Assembly: GCA_963995525.1 (NCBI GenBank)
Contig: OZ023207.1
Span: forward strand, 1,540,001-1,604,000
Direction of reading: 5' to 3'
Length of the DNA stretch: 64,000 bases
DNA from: Escarpia spicata
Lineage: Eukaryota; Annelida; Polychaeta; Sabellida; Siboglinidae
The position numbers and the translations under genes are program-made. Shown here in pieces: positions 47,125 to 58,239 of the stretch (position 1 is its first letter; each line of letters opens with the position of its first letter). Under the pieces are notes generated by a model. It searched no databases, was not told where the DNA came from, and saw only the letters and a program-made list of their open reading frames with translations.

Positions 47125-47563
47125 AGATGATCAGATGGGGTAAGACCACATTATGGATTCGTCCGAAAGAGTGCCCTTGAAAATATCGTTTTGGTGTCAT
47201 GTGTGTTTTTTTTCGAGCACTTTTGTCAGTCCAGTGAATATTGAATGTACTGCATTAGATCTTTCACGAGGTAGCAATAAACATACGCTAGTCGCTCGCG
47301 TATTCGCACAGTGGCTATTTTGCAGAACGCACCAATATTTCTAAATCCGTCACCAGATTAGGGCGAAATTGAGGGGTGTCAAGTTTGGGTGGATTTTTCT
47401 GAAAACTGAGATGTGATAATTTTACGAGTTTTCCGCAGCACTTGTGTCATTGGAGGTTAAATATGCTGTGAAATTGTCAAGAAAATTGTATGTCAAATTT
47501 AGCAGGAAATAAATCAAACGTTATAATGGCCGCCTATGTAAAATTTAAATATGGTCTTACCCC
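47125..47563. mobile_element. Candidate MITE or DNA transposon remnant with inverted ends
   Basis: TGGGGTAAGACCACATT at the left is mirrored by AATATGGTCTTACCCCA-type sequence at the right, 439 bp apart. No transposase is seen between. Ends and TSD are not certain. Confidence 0.45.
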
Positions 47564-47643
47564 AGATTTAAAACAGGCTACATTCACAACGAGGCTGTTA
47601 CCGATAAACAAGTCCAATTATCGTTCACTCTGACTCGTCCACG

Positions 47644-47700
47644 ATGCTGCCACCGAAGGCGAAGGTTCGTAAAACAAACACGATAACTCAGTTTTTTTAG
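47644..47700 (+). other. Very short ORF with PIP-box-like ending
   Basis: An 18-residue frame MLPPKAKVRKTNTITQFF is followed by TAG. It resembles the N-terminus of proteins with a PCNA-binding (TITQFF-like) peptide. Downstream frames to 47930 are Thr/Pro-rich but shifted. Either a broken gene start or chance. Confidence 0.2.
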
Positions 47701-48107
47701 AACGACAACACCGGCACCGACGACAATGAATGACACTAGTGCTACCACGTTTACAGTAACAGCCGATGTACATCGTGCAAACGAAGTCGTTATCGTTGTT
47801 AGCCAGCCAGGCGAGCATGTTAGCCCTACGCTACGCCTACGGCTACGGCTACACCAAGCCACAGGCCGACTAGACCTAGCCTTCCTCAGCCAACTGATGA
47901 TACTATTACTGTCGTTGGCGAAAATAAAGTAGCATTGTCATTGGAATAGCGCATGACACTGACAGTGACAGCCCGCCGTCTCTTCCACAAATCCACTACC
48001 GTCATTACTGACGACTTCGTGGATGGTGTGGTGTTTGTTGCGTGCGCTAGGTGTGCATGTGTGCAGTGCTAGTTGTAAATGTTTGTAAAATCATGTGGAA
48101 GTGCAAG
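47701..48107. other. Unsettled segment, includes the 3' UTR of the LINE fragment to the right
   Basis: (CTACGG)n-like short repeat at ~47827-47855. No gene assigned. The minus-strand LINE at 48108-49021 ends into this region. Confidence 0.4.
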
Positions 48108-49021
48108 TTAAAAACAAACAGGGGTCACTCTTAGTTTGTTTGCGGCGGTGTCAGCAAGGCACTGCTTGAAAGCATCTAGGGAGGGAGATTGAACTGATTG
48201 GGCGGTTAGGTTATATTCCAGGGTACTAGTCTATTGTGGCTATAAAAAAAGAATGTTTGAAAGCCTGTGTTCGGGAATGTTGAACCATTAATTGGAATGG
48301 ATGCCCTCTGCGCCCTTCAGCTAAGAGTTCTGTTGCGCAGTGGGTACGGGCTGGCTTTATGTAAAGGCTGGCATGGATGTCGACTAGGCCGTTTTGAATT
48401 TTGTACATCATGTTAAGCCTCGCAAGACATCTGCGCTGTTCTAGGGACTGCCATTGTAATTGGTGGAGCATGGAGGTTGGGCTGCTGCGGCGCCGCCAGT
48501 CACCATAGACGTATCTGGCAGCACACCTCTGTACCATCTCCAGTTTGTCGATGTTTCGCTTGGTGGCAGGGTCCCAAACGGCAGAAGCGTACTCTGTTGT
48601 TGGTCTGACGTGTGTCTGATAGCAGTATGATTTAACTGGTCTATGGCAGTTGCTGGTGTTTCGGTTAAGGAAGGCAAAGGTGCTATTGACTTTCTTAGTG
48701 ATGGCGTCCACATGGTGGTTCCAGGACAGTTTGCTATTGATGTTAATGCCTAGGTACTTTGCATTGTTTTGTAGGTGTTCTCCTGTAGACGCTGCCACTT
48801 GCCTAGCTTTCTGCTGTTTTGATTTGGGGATGTGGTCTATGGCTGAGGCTAATTTGTGGTCATGAATGAAGTATTCTGAGAGGATAGGTTTAGTTTTGTT
48901 GGTGATTCTTAGGATTTCACATTTGTCTGGGTGGAAGCTCATGAGCCAGGTCTTCTCCCATTCCTGGAGCCTATTGAGGTCCTCCTGCAGGCGCACTGAG
49001 TCTTCCAAGCCAGACCCAGAC
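48108..49021 (-). pseudogene. LINE ORF2 3' half (RT thumb and C-terminus), 5'-truncated
   Basis: The minus strand reads EDSVRLQEDLNRLQEWEKTW, FHPDKCEILRITNK, NAKYLGININSKLSWNHHVD, HVRPTTEYASAVWDPAT, LEMVQRCAARYVYGDW and MLHQLQWQSLEQRR. This is the post-YADD region of jockey/CR1-superfamily reverse transcriptases. The frame then shifts in an A/T-rich run near 48245 and continues as QSPSLDAFKQCLADTAANKL to a TAA at 48108-48110. The 5' truncation at ~49021 removes the endonuclease and the catalytic RT motifs, so it is dead on arrival, typical of incomplete target-primed reverse transcription. Confidence 0.85.
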
Positions 49022-49212
49022 TAAATAAATATAACTAAATAAATGTAACTATTATTTATGTCATGATATTTTACCATGCATGTTACACCTTATATATATA
49101 TATAAAACCATTTTCTGATTTGCTTAGGTTTTTGATGAGCCACATATATATATTTGGATGTATATATATATAATTATTTATTATATATATAGTATACATG
49201 TGTATATGATAT
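49022..49212. repeat. AT-rich (TA)n-containing spacer
   Basis: Several (TA)n/(TATATA) runs between 49090 and 49205. Confidence 0.8.
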
Positions 49213-49325
49213 ATGGTGAGCCTCGGGGTGGGGTGCAGTTGGAGGTTTTTGTGAGCCTCGAGGGGGTACAGTTAGCGTTTTCGTGAGCCTCAAGGGGGAT
49301 GCAGTTGGATGGTTTTTTTGTGAGC
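49213..49325 (+). repeat. ~40-bp tandem repeat, three copies
   Basis: GTGAGCCTCGAGGGGGTACAG-like units (shown in part) each end in a T-rich run. Related in inverse orientation to 46119-46380. Confidence 0.8.
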
Positions 49326-50312
49326 AAATGTCCACTGGGAAATTTTTTGGACTGGTCAAATTTTGAACCTGCATAAAGCCCTAAAAGGAAGTCGAACTAC
49401 CAACGCCACGTCGATGACTGTAGACGTTGGCAGTAATGTTGGCGTGTTGACTGTTGCCCAGTGTTGGTTGATCTCGGCACTGGCAAGAATGCGTTTACTG
49501 CTAGGAATGAGTGTGGACGAGAAAGCATGCAGGGCTAGTTGATGAAGGTTATTGTTAATTTGTTTAGCTGTGTAATCAATACGTATGAACAGCGACAGCA
49601 GATCTAGCGCACATGTATCAACTTATCAAGAATGCCAGACCACGTCCACAATAATAATATAAGTTATAATAAATACTATTATATACCGGTCGAAAAGTCC
49701 AGGTTTCAAATTCCCGGTACTAAATGGCCTAAATTAATTTCCACACCGTATGCCTCATGCCTCATAGTTAATCAATAAATAATTAGTCTGTAAGGCGTAG
49801 CGTGTTCATATGCTTAGAAGCTAACAAGTTGAGTAAACATATTGACGGGGTGTAAACACTCGTGAAAGCTCTTCTGTGCCACAAACGGAGGAGGATTTAT
49901 TGTATGTAAATTTAGAACGGCCACTTCCGTTATTGTTACAGGTGTATCAAATAGATTGTCGATCAACACGAACTGATCAACATCATTAACACAAGGCATG
50001 ATAGAAAATAAACAGGTTAAATTCTGTCAGTTTCCCATCCCATTTACAGTGATGTATGAGCCAGATGTGGTGGGTAATTGATTATGTTTTAATAGGCATG
50101 ATAAAAACCATTAATGTTCGGGGTAATATAAATTTATAATAAAATCATATAAGAGGGCATACTTCTGGTGTCAGAGGATTGTAATAATGCCTGGTAAAAT
50201 CTCATTCAGAATAATTATTTCCGTGTCTGTAACATTCATGTAACACCTATTGAAACTTTCTATTAAATGGTTCTTTGTTACAGATGGGCCACGGTGCGTT
50301 ACAAAGGTTCAC
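49326..50312. other. Unique DNA
   Basis: No gene recognised. The minus-strand 61-codon frame at 49814-49999 has no visible domain. Confidence 0.45.
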
Positions 50313-50460
50313 AGTGATCTCGGCCTTTCGCGATTTCGGCCCGAGTGATCTCGGCCTGTTTCTGTGAACTCGGCCTGTGACCTCGGCCTGTGCGGCAGTG
50401 ATCTCGGCCTGTGTGAGGAGTGATCTCGGCCTGTTCGGGGAGTGATCTCGGCCTTTTTAT
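50313..50460 (+). repeat. Short GTGATCTCGGCCTG repeat cluster, six or seven copies
   Basis: The 14-bp phrase GTGATCTCGGCCTG recurs with variable spacers of 5-15 bp (TTTCTGTGAA, TGCGGCA, TGTGAGGA, TTCGGGGA). A constant core with changing spacers is unusual compared with the other head-to-tail arrays here. Confidence 0.9.
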
Positions 50461-50810
50461 GTGAGTGATGCTAACCAGAAATAATGAAATTGCATCCATC
50501 TGTATGTGACAATATGCAATGCAAAAAAGATGTTTTGACGATCTGTCGTGATCTTATTCTTACTTCGTACCTTACTGCAAGTACTTATCCCATGAACGTT
50601 CAATATTTGTCCAAGTTTGAGGTCAATAGTTGCTCAAGTCTGAGCATTGACACTGTCTCAAGTTGTAGTTTTCTGTAGTTGTCTTCCCAATTTCTAATTA
50701 ATTTTTAGGAAAACCATTTTTATGCTATTGTTGTTATTGCTAAAGTCACAATTACGTAACCAATAAAAAATACACAAGAATCAGCTTTAAAATATGACAT
50801 GTACGTTAGA
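50461..50810. other. Unique AT-rich DNA
   Basis: No gene recognised. Confidence 0.5.
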
Positions 50811-50832
50811 AAGGGTTAGGGTTAGGGTTAGG
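50811..50832. repeat. Short interstitial (TTAGGG)n
   Basis: Three full units plus a partial unit of the animal telomere repeat. Confidence 0.9.
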
Positions 50833-50867
50833 TGTCATGGTAAGTTGCTTCATAATCTCCCTTAGTT

Positions 50868-51146
50868 ATCTTTTCATGTTAACCCTATCTTTGATTTGTG
50901 TCCCTTAAGAAAGTGTGAAAGTGTAATTGGCTTGCTACTCCTGCAATGCTTCACTGAGCAGATCTTTTCATGTTGTTTGTCTTTGATTTGTGTGCTGTGA
51001 GAACGTGTTGAGGCCGTAATCAGCTCTCTACTCTTGAAATGCTTTATTGAGCAGATTTCTTCATTTTGCTTGTCATTGATTTGTTAAGATGTGAGGAAGC
51101 CACGACAATTGGTTTGTTAGGCGTGTATTGTTTCACAGAGCAGGTG
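50868..51146 (+). repeat. ~93-bp degenerate tandem repeat, three copies
   Basis: Each copy contains CTTTTCATGTT-like, (T)CTTTGATTTGTGTC-like and a closing TTCACTGAGCAGAT or TTTATTGAGCAGAT (~50870, 50964, 51057). About 65-75% identity by eye. Non-coding. Confidence 0.75.
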
Positions 51147-51267
51147 CTTTGTTTGAACAGTGTAATCATTGTATGCAAGGTCGACTTGTTTACTAGTCAC
51201 CGCCTATTACCAAACATATAGATCAGAAAATTTAGTTGGAAACAGAAAACATGTATGACACATACGG

Positions 51268-51420
51268 TACCTGGTTTTGACAATTCGAGGACGTGTCCTA
51301 GATATCAACGCAGCTGCAGAAGTGCACAGCTCCATCGTCCCAGATCTATTAGCTGCTCACAGTCTGACAGGTTGTGATACTGTGGCGTCATACTTTGGCG
51401 TTGGCAAGGTTGTGATACTG
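51268..51420 (+). pseudogene. Exon fragment of an XPG/FEN1-like family gene (left piece)
   Basis: The plus strand reads VLTIRGRVLDINAAAEVHSS, then IVPDLLAAHSLTGCDTVASY and FGVGK. The AHxLTGCDTVxxYFGIGK phrase is a recurrent signature of large uncharacterised invertebrate proteins. It resembles the helix-hairpin-helix (GSD/GCD...GIGxK) region of XPG/FEN1-type PIN nucleases; that link is my inference. The text then dissolves into a 38-bp tandem array. Extra copies of the same ~130-bp piece start at 51458 and 52539. Confidence 0.7.
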
Positions 51421-54400
51421 TGGCGTCATACTATGGGGTTGGCAAGGTTGTGATACTGTGGTTTTGACAATTCGAGGACGTGTCCTAGATATCAACGCAG
51501 CTGCAGAAGTGCACAGTTCCATCGTCCCAGGTCTACTGGCTGCTCACAGTCTGACAGGTTGTGATGCTGTGGCGTCATACTTTGGCGTTGGCAAGGTTGT
51601 GATACTGTGGCGTCATACTTTGGGGTTGGCAAGGTTGTGATACTGTGGCGTCATACTTTGGGGTTGGCAAGGTTGTGATGCTGTGGCGTCATACTTTGGC
51701 GTAGGCAAGGTTGTGATACTGTGGCGTCATACTTTGGGGTTGGCAAGGTTGTGATACTGTGGCGTCATGCTTTGGCAAGGTTGTGATACTGTGGCGTCAT
51801 ACTTTGGCGTAGGCAAGGTTGTGATACTGTGGCGTCATACTTTGGGGTTGGCAAGGTTGTGATGCTGTGGCGTCATACTTTGGCGTAGGCAAGGTTGTGA
51901 TACTGTGGCGTCATACTTTGGGGTTGGCAAGGTTGTGATACTGTGGCGTCATGCTTTGGCAAGGTTGTGATACTGTGGCGTCATACTTTGGCGTAGGCAA
52001 GGTTGTGATACTGTGGCGTCATACTTTGGGGTTGGCAAGGTTGTGATGCTGTGGCGTCATACTTTGGCGTAGGCAAGGTTGTGATACTGTGGCGTCATAC
52101 TTTGGGGTTGGCAAGGTTGTGATGCTGTGGCGTCATGCTTTGGCAAGGTTGTGATACTGTGGCGTCATACTTTGGGGTTGGCAAGGTTGTGATACTGTGG
52201 CGTCATACTTTGGTGTTGGCAAGGTTGTGATACTGTGGCGTCATACTTTGGTGTTGGCAAGGTTGTGATACTGTGGCGTCATACTTTGGGGTTGGCAAGG
52301 TTGTGATACTGTGGCGTCATACTTTGGTGTTGGCAAGGTTGTGATACTGTGGCGTCATACTTTGGTGTTGGCAAGGTTGTGATACTGTGGCGTCATACTT
52401 TGGTGTTGGCAAGGTTGTGATACTGTGGCGTCATACTTTGGTGTTGGCAAGGTTGTGATACTGTGGCGTCATACTTTGGGGTTGGCAAGGTTGTGATACT
52501 GTGGCGTCATACTTTGGGGTTGGCAAGGTTGTGATACTGTGGTTTTGACAATTCGAGGACGTGTCCTAGATATCAACGCAGCTGCAGAAGTGCACAGTTC
52601 CATCGTCCCAGGTCTACTGGCTGCTCACAGTCTGACAGGTTGTGATGCTGTGGCGTCATACTTTGGCGTTGGCAAGGTTGTGATACTGTGGCGTCATACT
52701 TTGGGGTTGGCAAGGTTGTGATACTGTGGCGTCATACTTTGGGGTTGGCAAGGTTGTGATGCTGTGGCGTCATACTTTGGCGTAGGCAAGGTTGTGATAC
52801 TGTGGCGTCATACTTTGGGGTTGGCAAGGTTGTGATACTGTGGCGTCATGCTTTGGCAAGGTTGTGATACTGTGGCGTCATACTTTGGCGTAGGCAAGGT
52901 TGTGATACTGTGGCGTCATACTTTGGGGTTGGCAAGGTTGTGATGCTGTGGCGTCATACTTTGGCGTAGGCAAGGTTGTGATACTGTGGCGTCATACTTT
53001 GGGGTTGGCAAGGTTGTGATGCTGTGGCGTCATGCTTTGGCAAGGTTGTGATACTGTGGCGTCATACTTTGGTGTTGGCAAGGTTGTGATACTGTGGCGT
53101 CATACTTTGGTGTTGGCAAGGTTGTGATACTGTGGCGTCATACTTTGGTGTTGGCAAGGTTGTGATACTGTGGCGTCATACTTTGGTGTTGGCAAGGTTG
53201 TGATACTGTGGCGTCATACTTTGGGGTTGGCAAGGTTGTGATACTGTGGCGTCATACTTTGGTGTTGGCAAGGTTGTGATACTGTGGCGTCATACTTTGG
53301 TGTTGGCAAGGTTGTGATACTGTGGCGTCATACTTTGGGGTTGGCAAGGTTGTGATACTGTGGCGTCATACTTTGGTGTTGGCAAGGTTGTGATACTGTG
53401 GCGTCATACTTTGGTGTTGGCAAGGTTGTGATACTGTGGCGTCATACTTTGGTGTTGGCAAGGTTGTGATACTGTGGCGTCATACTTTGGCGTTGGCAAG
53501 GTTGTGATACTGTGGCGTCATACTTTGGTGTTGGCAAGGTTGTGATACTGTGGCGTCATACTTTGGCGTTGGCAAGGTTGTGATACTGTGGCGTCATACT
53601 TTGGCGTTGGCAAGGTTGTGATACTGTGGCGTCATACTTTGGTGTTGGCAAGGTTGTGATACTGTGGCATCATACTTTGGCGTTGGCAAGGTTGTGATAC
53701 TGTGGCGTCATACTTTGGCGTTGGCAAGGTTGTGATACTGTGGCGTCATACTTTGGCGTTGGCAAGGTTGTGATACTGTGGCGTCATACTTTGGCGTAGG
53801 CAAGGTTGTGATACTGTGGCGTCATACTTTGGCGTTGGCAAGGTTGTGATACTGTGGCGTCATACTTTGGCGTTGGCAAGGTTGTGATACTGTGGCGTCA
53901 TACTTTGGCATAGGCAAGGTTGTGATACTGTGGCGTCATACTTTGGCGTTGGCAAGGTTGTGATACTGTGGCGTCATACTTTGGCATTGGCAAGGTTGTG
54001 ATACTGTGGCGTCATACTTTGGTGTTGGCAAGGTTGTGATACTGTGGCGTCATACTTTGGTGTTGGCAAGGTTGTGATACTGTGGCGTCATACTTTGGCG
54101 TTGGCAAGGTTGTGATACTGTGGCGTCATACTTTGGCGTTGGCAAGGTTGTGATACTGTGGCGTCATACTTTGGCGTTGGCAAGGTTGTGATACTGTGGC
54201 GTCATACTTTGGCGTAGGCAAGGTTGTGATACTGTGGCGTCATACTTTGGCGTTGGCAAGGTTGTGATACTGTGGCGTCATACTTTGGCGTTGGCAAGGT
54301 TGTGATACTGTGGTGTCATACTTTGGCGTAGGCAAGGTTGTGATACTGTGGCGTCATACTTTGGCGTTGGCAAGGTTGTGATACTGTGGCGTCATACTTT

Positions 54401-54985
54401 GGCGTAGGCAAGGTTGTGATACTGTGGCGTCATACTTTGACGTTGGCAAGGTTGTGATACTGTGGCGTCATACTTTGGCGTAGGCAAGGTTGTGATACTG
54501 TGGCGTCATACTTTGGCGTAGGCAAGGTTGTGATACTGTGGCGTCATACTTTGGCGTTGGCAAGGTTGTGATACTGTGGCGTCATACTTTGGCGTTGGCA
54601 AGGTTGTGATACTGTGGCGTCATACTTTGGCGTAGGCAAGGTTGTGATACTGTGGCGTCATACTTTGGCGTTGGCAAGGTTGTGATACTGTGGCGTCATA
54701 CTTTGGCGTTGGCAAGGTTGTGATACTGTGGCGTCATACTTTGGCGTTGGCAAGGTTGTGATACTGTGGCGTCATACTTTGGTGTTGGCAAGGTTGTGAT
54801 ACTGTGGCATCATACTTTGGTGTTGGCAAGGTTGTGATACTGTGGCGTCATACTTTGGCGTAGGCAAGGTTGTGATACTGTGGCGTCATACTTTGGCGTT
54901 GGCAAGGTTGTGATACTGTGGCGTCATACTTTGGCGTTGGCAAGGTTGTGATACTGTGGCGTCATACTTTGGCGTTGGCAAGGTT
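51400..54985 (+). repeat. 38-bp minisatellite (~93 copies) derived from the GCDxVASYFGVGK codons
   Basis: The unit is GGTTGTGATACTGTGGCGTC followed by ATACTTTGGCGTTGGCAA (38 bp), which is precisely the DNA coding GCDTVASYFGVGK in the flanking exon. As 38 is not a multiple of three, the frame shifts each unit and soon stops. Variants (GCGTTGG, GGGTTGG, GTGTTGG, GCGTAGG and a 32-bp short unit ATGCTTTGGCAAGG) come in patterned runs. The left part shows a ~1,081-bp higher-order duplication that includes the exon piece (51458 and 52539). Confidence 0.96.
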
Positions 54986-55140
54986 GCAGCTCTGAAAGTT
55001 CTGAGATATGGCCAACGCTGGGAAAGACAGACAGACCACCTTTTTCGGAAGTAGTGCACCGGGCCACACACTTCATGTTGGCCTGCTATGGTCAGCAAAG
55101 ATGTCAACAAATGTGGTTTTCTAAAGTAAAGTGTCTGGAA
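54960..55140 (+). pseudogene. Exon fragment of the same XPG/FEN1-like gene (right piece)
   Basis: At the end of the array, the reading FGVGKVAALKVLRYGQRWER resumes, continuing the motif as in intact family members (YFGIGKxxALKVL). After RQTDHLFRK a 1-bp frame change leads to EVVHRATHFMLACYG, which also fits the family (ATxFMxxCYG). The gene is thus split by the array and further disabled. Confidence 0.65.
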
Positions 55141-55337
55141 ACATATAAAACTAATTTTTAATCATGTATGTATCTTGTCTGGTTGTAAAGATATGATAAT
55201 AAGTTGATTTTGGTGGCCATTTTTTCATTTTTTTCAAAATGCCTAATACATGCCAGAGATGAATAATCAACAAAGAAAAAAACTATATCGGGCAAAAAGG
55301 GATTAGCTGCCTGGCTACACGGTTGTTACTTTACATA
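55141..55337. other. Unique AT-rich DNA
   Basis: No gene recognised. Confidence 0.5.
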
Positions 55338-55450
55338 GTTACCTCTGAAGAAAATTGTTTTTGGTGATCTGTATATTTCAGCCACCTCACGCACACAAGA
55401 CAGTCGAAATAATCAGATCACCAAAATCCAGTTTCGTCAGAGGTAACTAC
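55338..55450. other. ~112-bp imperfect palindrome (hairpin)
   Basis: TAGTTACCTCTGA, then TTTTTGGTGATCTG on the left arm, are mirrored by CAGATCACCAAAA and TCAGAGGTAACTA on the right around a ~45-bp loop. It could be a tiny MITE or a transcribed hairpin. A 97-codon plus frame (55355-55648) overlaps it but has no recognisable domain. Confidence 0.7.
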
Positions 55451-56221
55451 CTGGTATGTGCAATATCAACAAAGAGAGAAACTGGATCTTGTATCCATTC
55501 AAAGACCATGGTTGTTGTTCGACATGATATTTTGTTCCGTAATAAAAAATGTAAAAACATTTGGCTTATTCCAGGTAAACTTTGTGTACATATTATTGTT
55601 AATAGTAAACAATACAAAACATACTTCATTGTAGATGATTTTGAGTAACAGGTTGTGGAATGAAAAACAGCACAGTCCTCATTGATATTAACATCAGATG
55701 CTAGTGTAACAAGAAAAACAACTTAAACCCATTTTCATATGTGGCTGTATATTTAACAAATGGCCAGGTATGATTTTTTGTCTCGTAAAAAATCAGATAA
55801 ATTAACAAATTTGGCCTAGTGTCTTTATAAAAATATATGTAGTATATAAATTGTCCATATCCACCAAGTACCCTGCAAACTGGTATTCAGTCATGTTTGT
55901 TTTCTTCACGTGAACATTTACCAAAAGACACACCCAAACATGACACAAACATGTGGAAATATAAATAATTAAAACATTTTATCTATATATTCAATGTGTT
56001 AAAAATATTGATGACACCATTTTTTACACTTTTACAAATATTGACCCATGTCAACAATTTATAATGGTAGATTACATGTGTATATTTATTTGTGCCTTAT
56101 TTATTTCTGGTTGGCAGTGTACCAACAGTTTACCTGGTTTACGTGGTACGAATAGTTCTACTAGCATGTGCTAGCCACCTCATATACCCACCTTTATACT
56201 AAATAAATCACAGAAACAAGA
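55451..56221. other. Unique AT-rich DNA
   Basis: No gene recognised. Confidence 0.5.
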
Positions 56222-58005
56222 TTGTATCATTTTTACTTTACAATTGTTGATAACAGAGTATCTGTTGAAATCATGATTGCAAATCAATTTAATGAATACT
56301 TCACCAATATTGCTCCTAAGCTTGCCAACCAAATCAAAACATCTGGCAATAAATCTTTCAGAGAATACTTACCTACAAATAGTGGCTTAGAATTCACATT
56401 TCACGTCATCAACCAAGTAGACATTGCAAATGCAATTGATCATCTTCATGCTAAACCAAGCTCTGGTATGGACGGTATTTCTAGTGTTCTTTTAATGCAA
56501 TTGATCGTCTTCATGCTAAACCAAGCTCTGGTATGGACGGTATTTCTACTGTTCTTTTGATGGAATTGTTTGTCTTCATGCTAAACCAAGCCCTGGTATG
56601 GACGGTATTTCTACTGTTCTTTTGATGCAATTGATCATCTTCATGCTAAACCAAGCTCTGGTATGGACGGTATTTCTAATGTTCTTTTGATGCAATTGAT
56701 CATCTTCATGCTAAACCAAGCTCTGGTATGGACGGTATTTCTAATGTTCTTTTGATGCAATTGTTCATCTTCATGCTAAACCAAGCTCTGGTATGGACGG
56801 TATTTCTAATGTTCTTTTGATGCAATTGATCATCTTCATGCTAAACCAAGCTCTGGTATGGACGGTATTTCTAATGTTCTTTTGATGCAATTGATCATCT
56901 TCATGCTAAACCAAGCTCTGGTATGGACGGTATTTCTAATGTTCTTTTGATGCAATTGTTCATCTTCATGCTAAACCAAGCTCTGGTGTGGACGGTATTT
57001 CTAATGTTCTTTTGATGCAATTGTTCATCTTCATGCTAAACCAAGCTCTGGTATGGACGGTATTTCTACTTTTCCTTTGATGCAATTGATCGTCTTCATA
57101 CTAAACCAAGCTCTTGTATGGACGGTATTTCTTGTGTTCTTTTGATGCAATTGATCATCTTCATGCTAAACCAAGGTCTGGTATGGACGGTATTTCTACT
57201 GTTCTTTTGATGCAATTGATCGTCTTCATGTTAAACCAAGCTCTGGTATGGACGGTATTTCTAGTGTTCTTTTAATGCAATTGATCGTCTTCATGCTAAA
57301 CCAAGCTCTGGTATGGACGGTATTTCTACTGTTCTTTTGATGCAATTGATCGTCTTCATGCTAAACCAAGCTCTGGTATGGACGGTATTTCTACTGTTCT
57401 TTTGATGCAATTGATCGTCTCCATGCTAAACCAAGCTCTGTTATGGACGGTATTTCTACTGTTCTTTTGATGCAATTGATCATCTTCATGCTAAACAAAT
57501 TCTGGTATGGATGGTATTTATACTATTCTATTAAAATGCGTGAAGGATGCCTGATTGAACCGTTAATGATAATTGTAAACCACACTCTACCGGAATATTT
57601 CCAGATAGACATAACATTTGTAAAATAAAATGTTGAAAAAGGAGGACATTACTCTTCTTCCTAACTATAGACCGACTTCACTCTTCTCCACTTTGTCTAA
57701 AATCACTGAAAAGATAATGTTTGACCAACTATATGAATTTTTGTATGAAAACAAACTATTCTACAAATGTCAGTATGGCTTCAGAAAAGGGCACTCAACC
57801 GAACGTGCCGCAGTTGACCTTGTGGACAAACTTACATATCAAATTGATAAAGGAGAAATTCCAAAGCGTTTGATACAATTGATCACAAAATCCTTCTAGA
57901 AAAACTACTTTCTTAGGGCACTGCTGGACAGTCAAATTTTCTTTTTTAACAAATTACCTAACAAACAGAAAACAATGCGTAGAAATAAATAACACTGAGT
58001 CCATA
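56222..58005 (+). pseudogene. LINE ORF2 fragment split by a minisatellite
   Basis: The plus strand starts in the endonuclease-RT linker (MIANQFNEYFTNIAPKLANQ, then FREYLPTNS and AIDHLHAKPSSGMDGISS). It breaks into a 65-bp tandem array and resumes after ~57520 with LPEYFQIDITFVK, PNYRPTSLFSTLSKITEKIM, CQYGFRKGHSTERAAVDLV and QIDKGEIP. A small deletion fuses GEIP to the KAFDTIDH box (57865-57885) in another frame. A last piece, YLTNRKQCVEINN, precedes an abrupt 3' end at ~58005. The YADD box is absent. It resembles the ORF2 type of the element at 14.7-20.1 kb but is not identical. Confidence 0.85.
56440..57530 (+). repeat. 65-bp minisatellite (~16 copies) derived from LINE ORF2 codons
   Basis: The unit ATGCAATTGATC(A/G)TCTTC continues ATGCTAAACCAAGCTCTGG and TATGGACGGTATTTCTACTG. 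It is the DNA that encodes NAIDHLHAKPSSGMDGIS in the flanking LINE frame. 65 bp is out of frame, so coding ends after one unit. Confidence 0.95.
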
Positions 58006-58239
58006 CTCCGCCTGAGTACAAAGTCTGAGGTGGTGCTCGTCCATGTGTCAGCACCCAGCCCTGCAACCACGCTGAGGCAGATACGCGTATCATCCTGCAT
58101 CTTGCTCACGCCTTGTCTCAGGGTCATGAGAAAGCATTCCTGCGCACTGTCAACAATGGCATCATTGTTCTTGCTTTCGCTTTCTTTGAAGAACTTGACC
58201 TTTGAGAGCTTTGGATTGGCTTTGGTAGCGGCAAGAAAT
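58006..58239. other. Segment of unknown origin between LINE and coding exon
   Basis: Both strands are fairly open: minus 106 codons with KLSKVKFFKESESKNNDAIV, plus 96 codons. A real minus-strand exon is possible but no domain is recognised. AAATAG at 58236-58241 could serve as a 3' splice site for the plus-strand exon. Confidence 0.35.

Noticed and set aside
50811..50832. True chromosome end
   Set aside because: Only three telomere units, with ordinary DNA on both sides.
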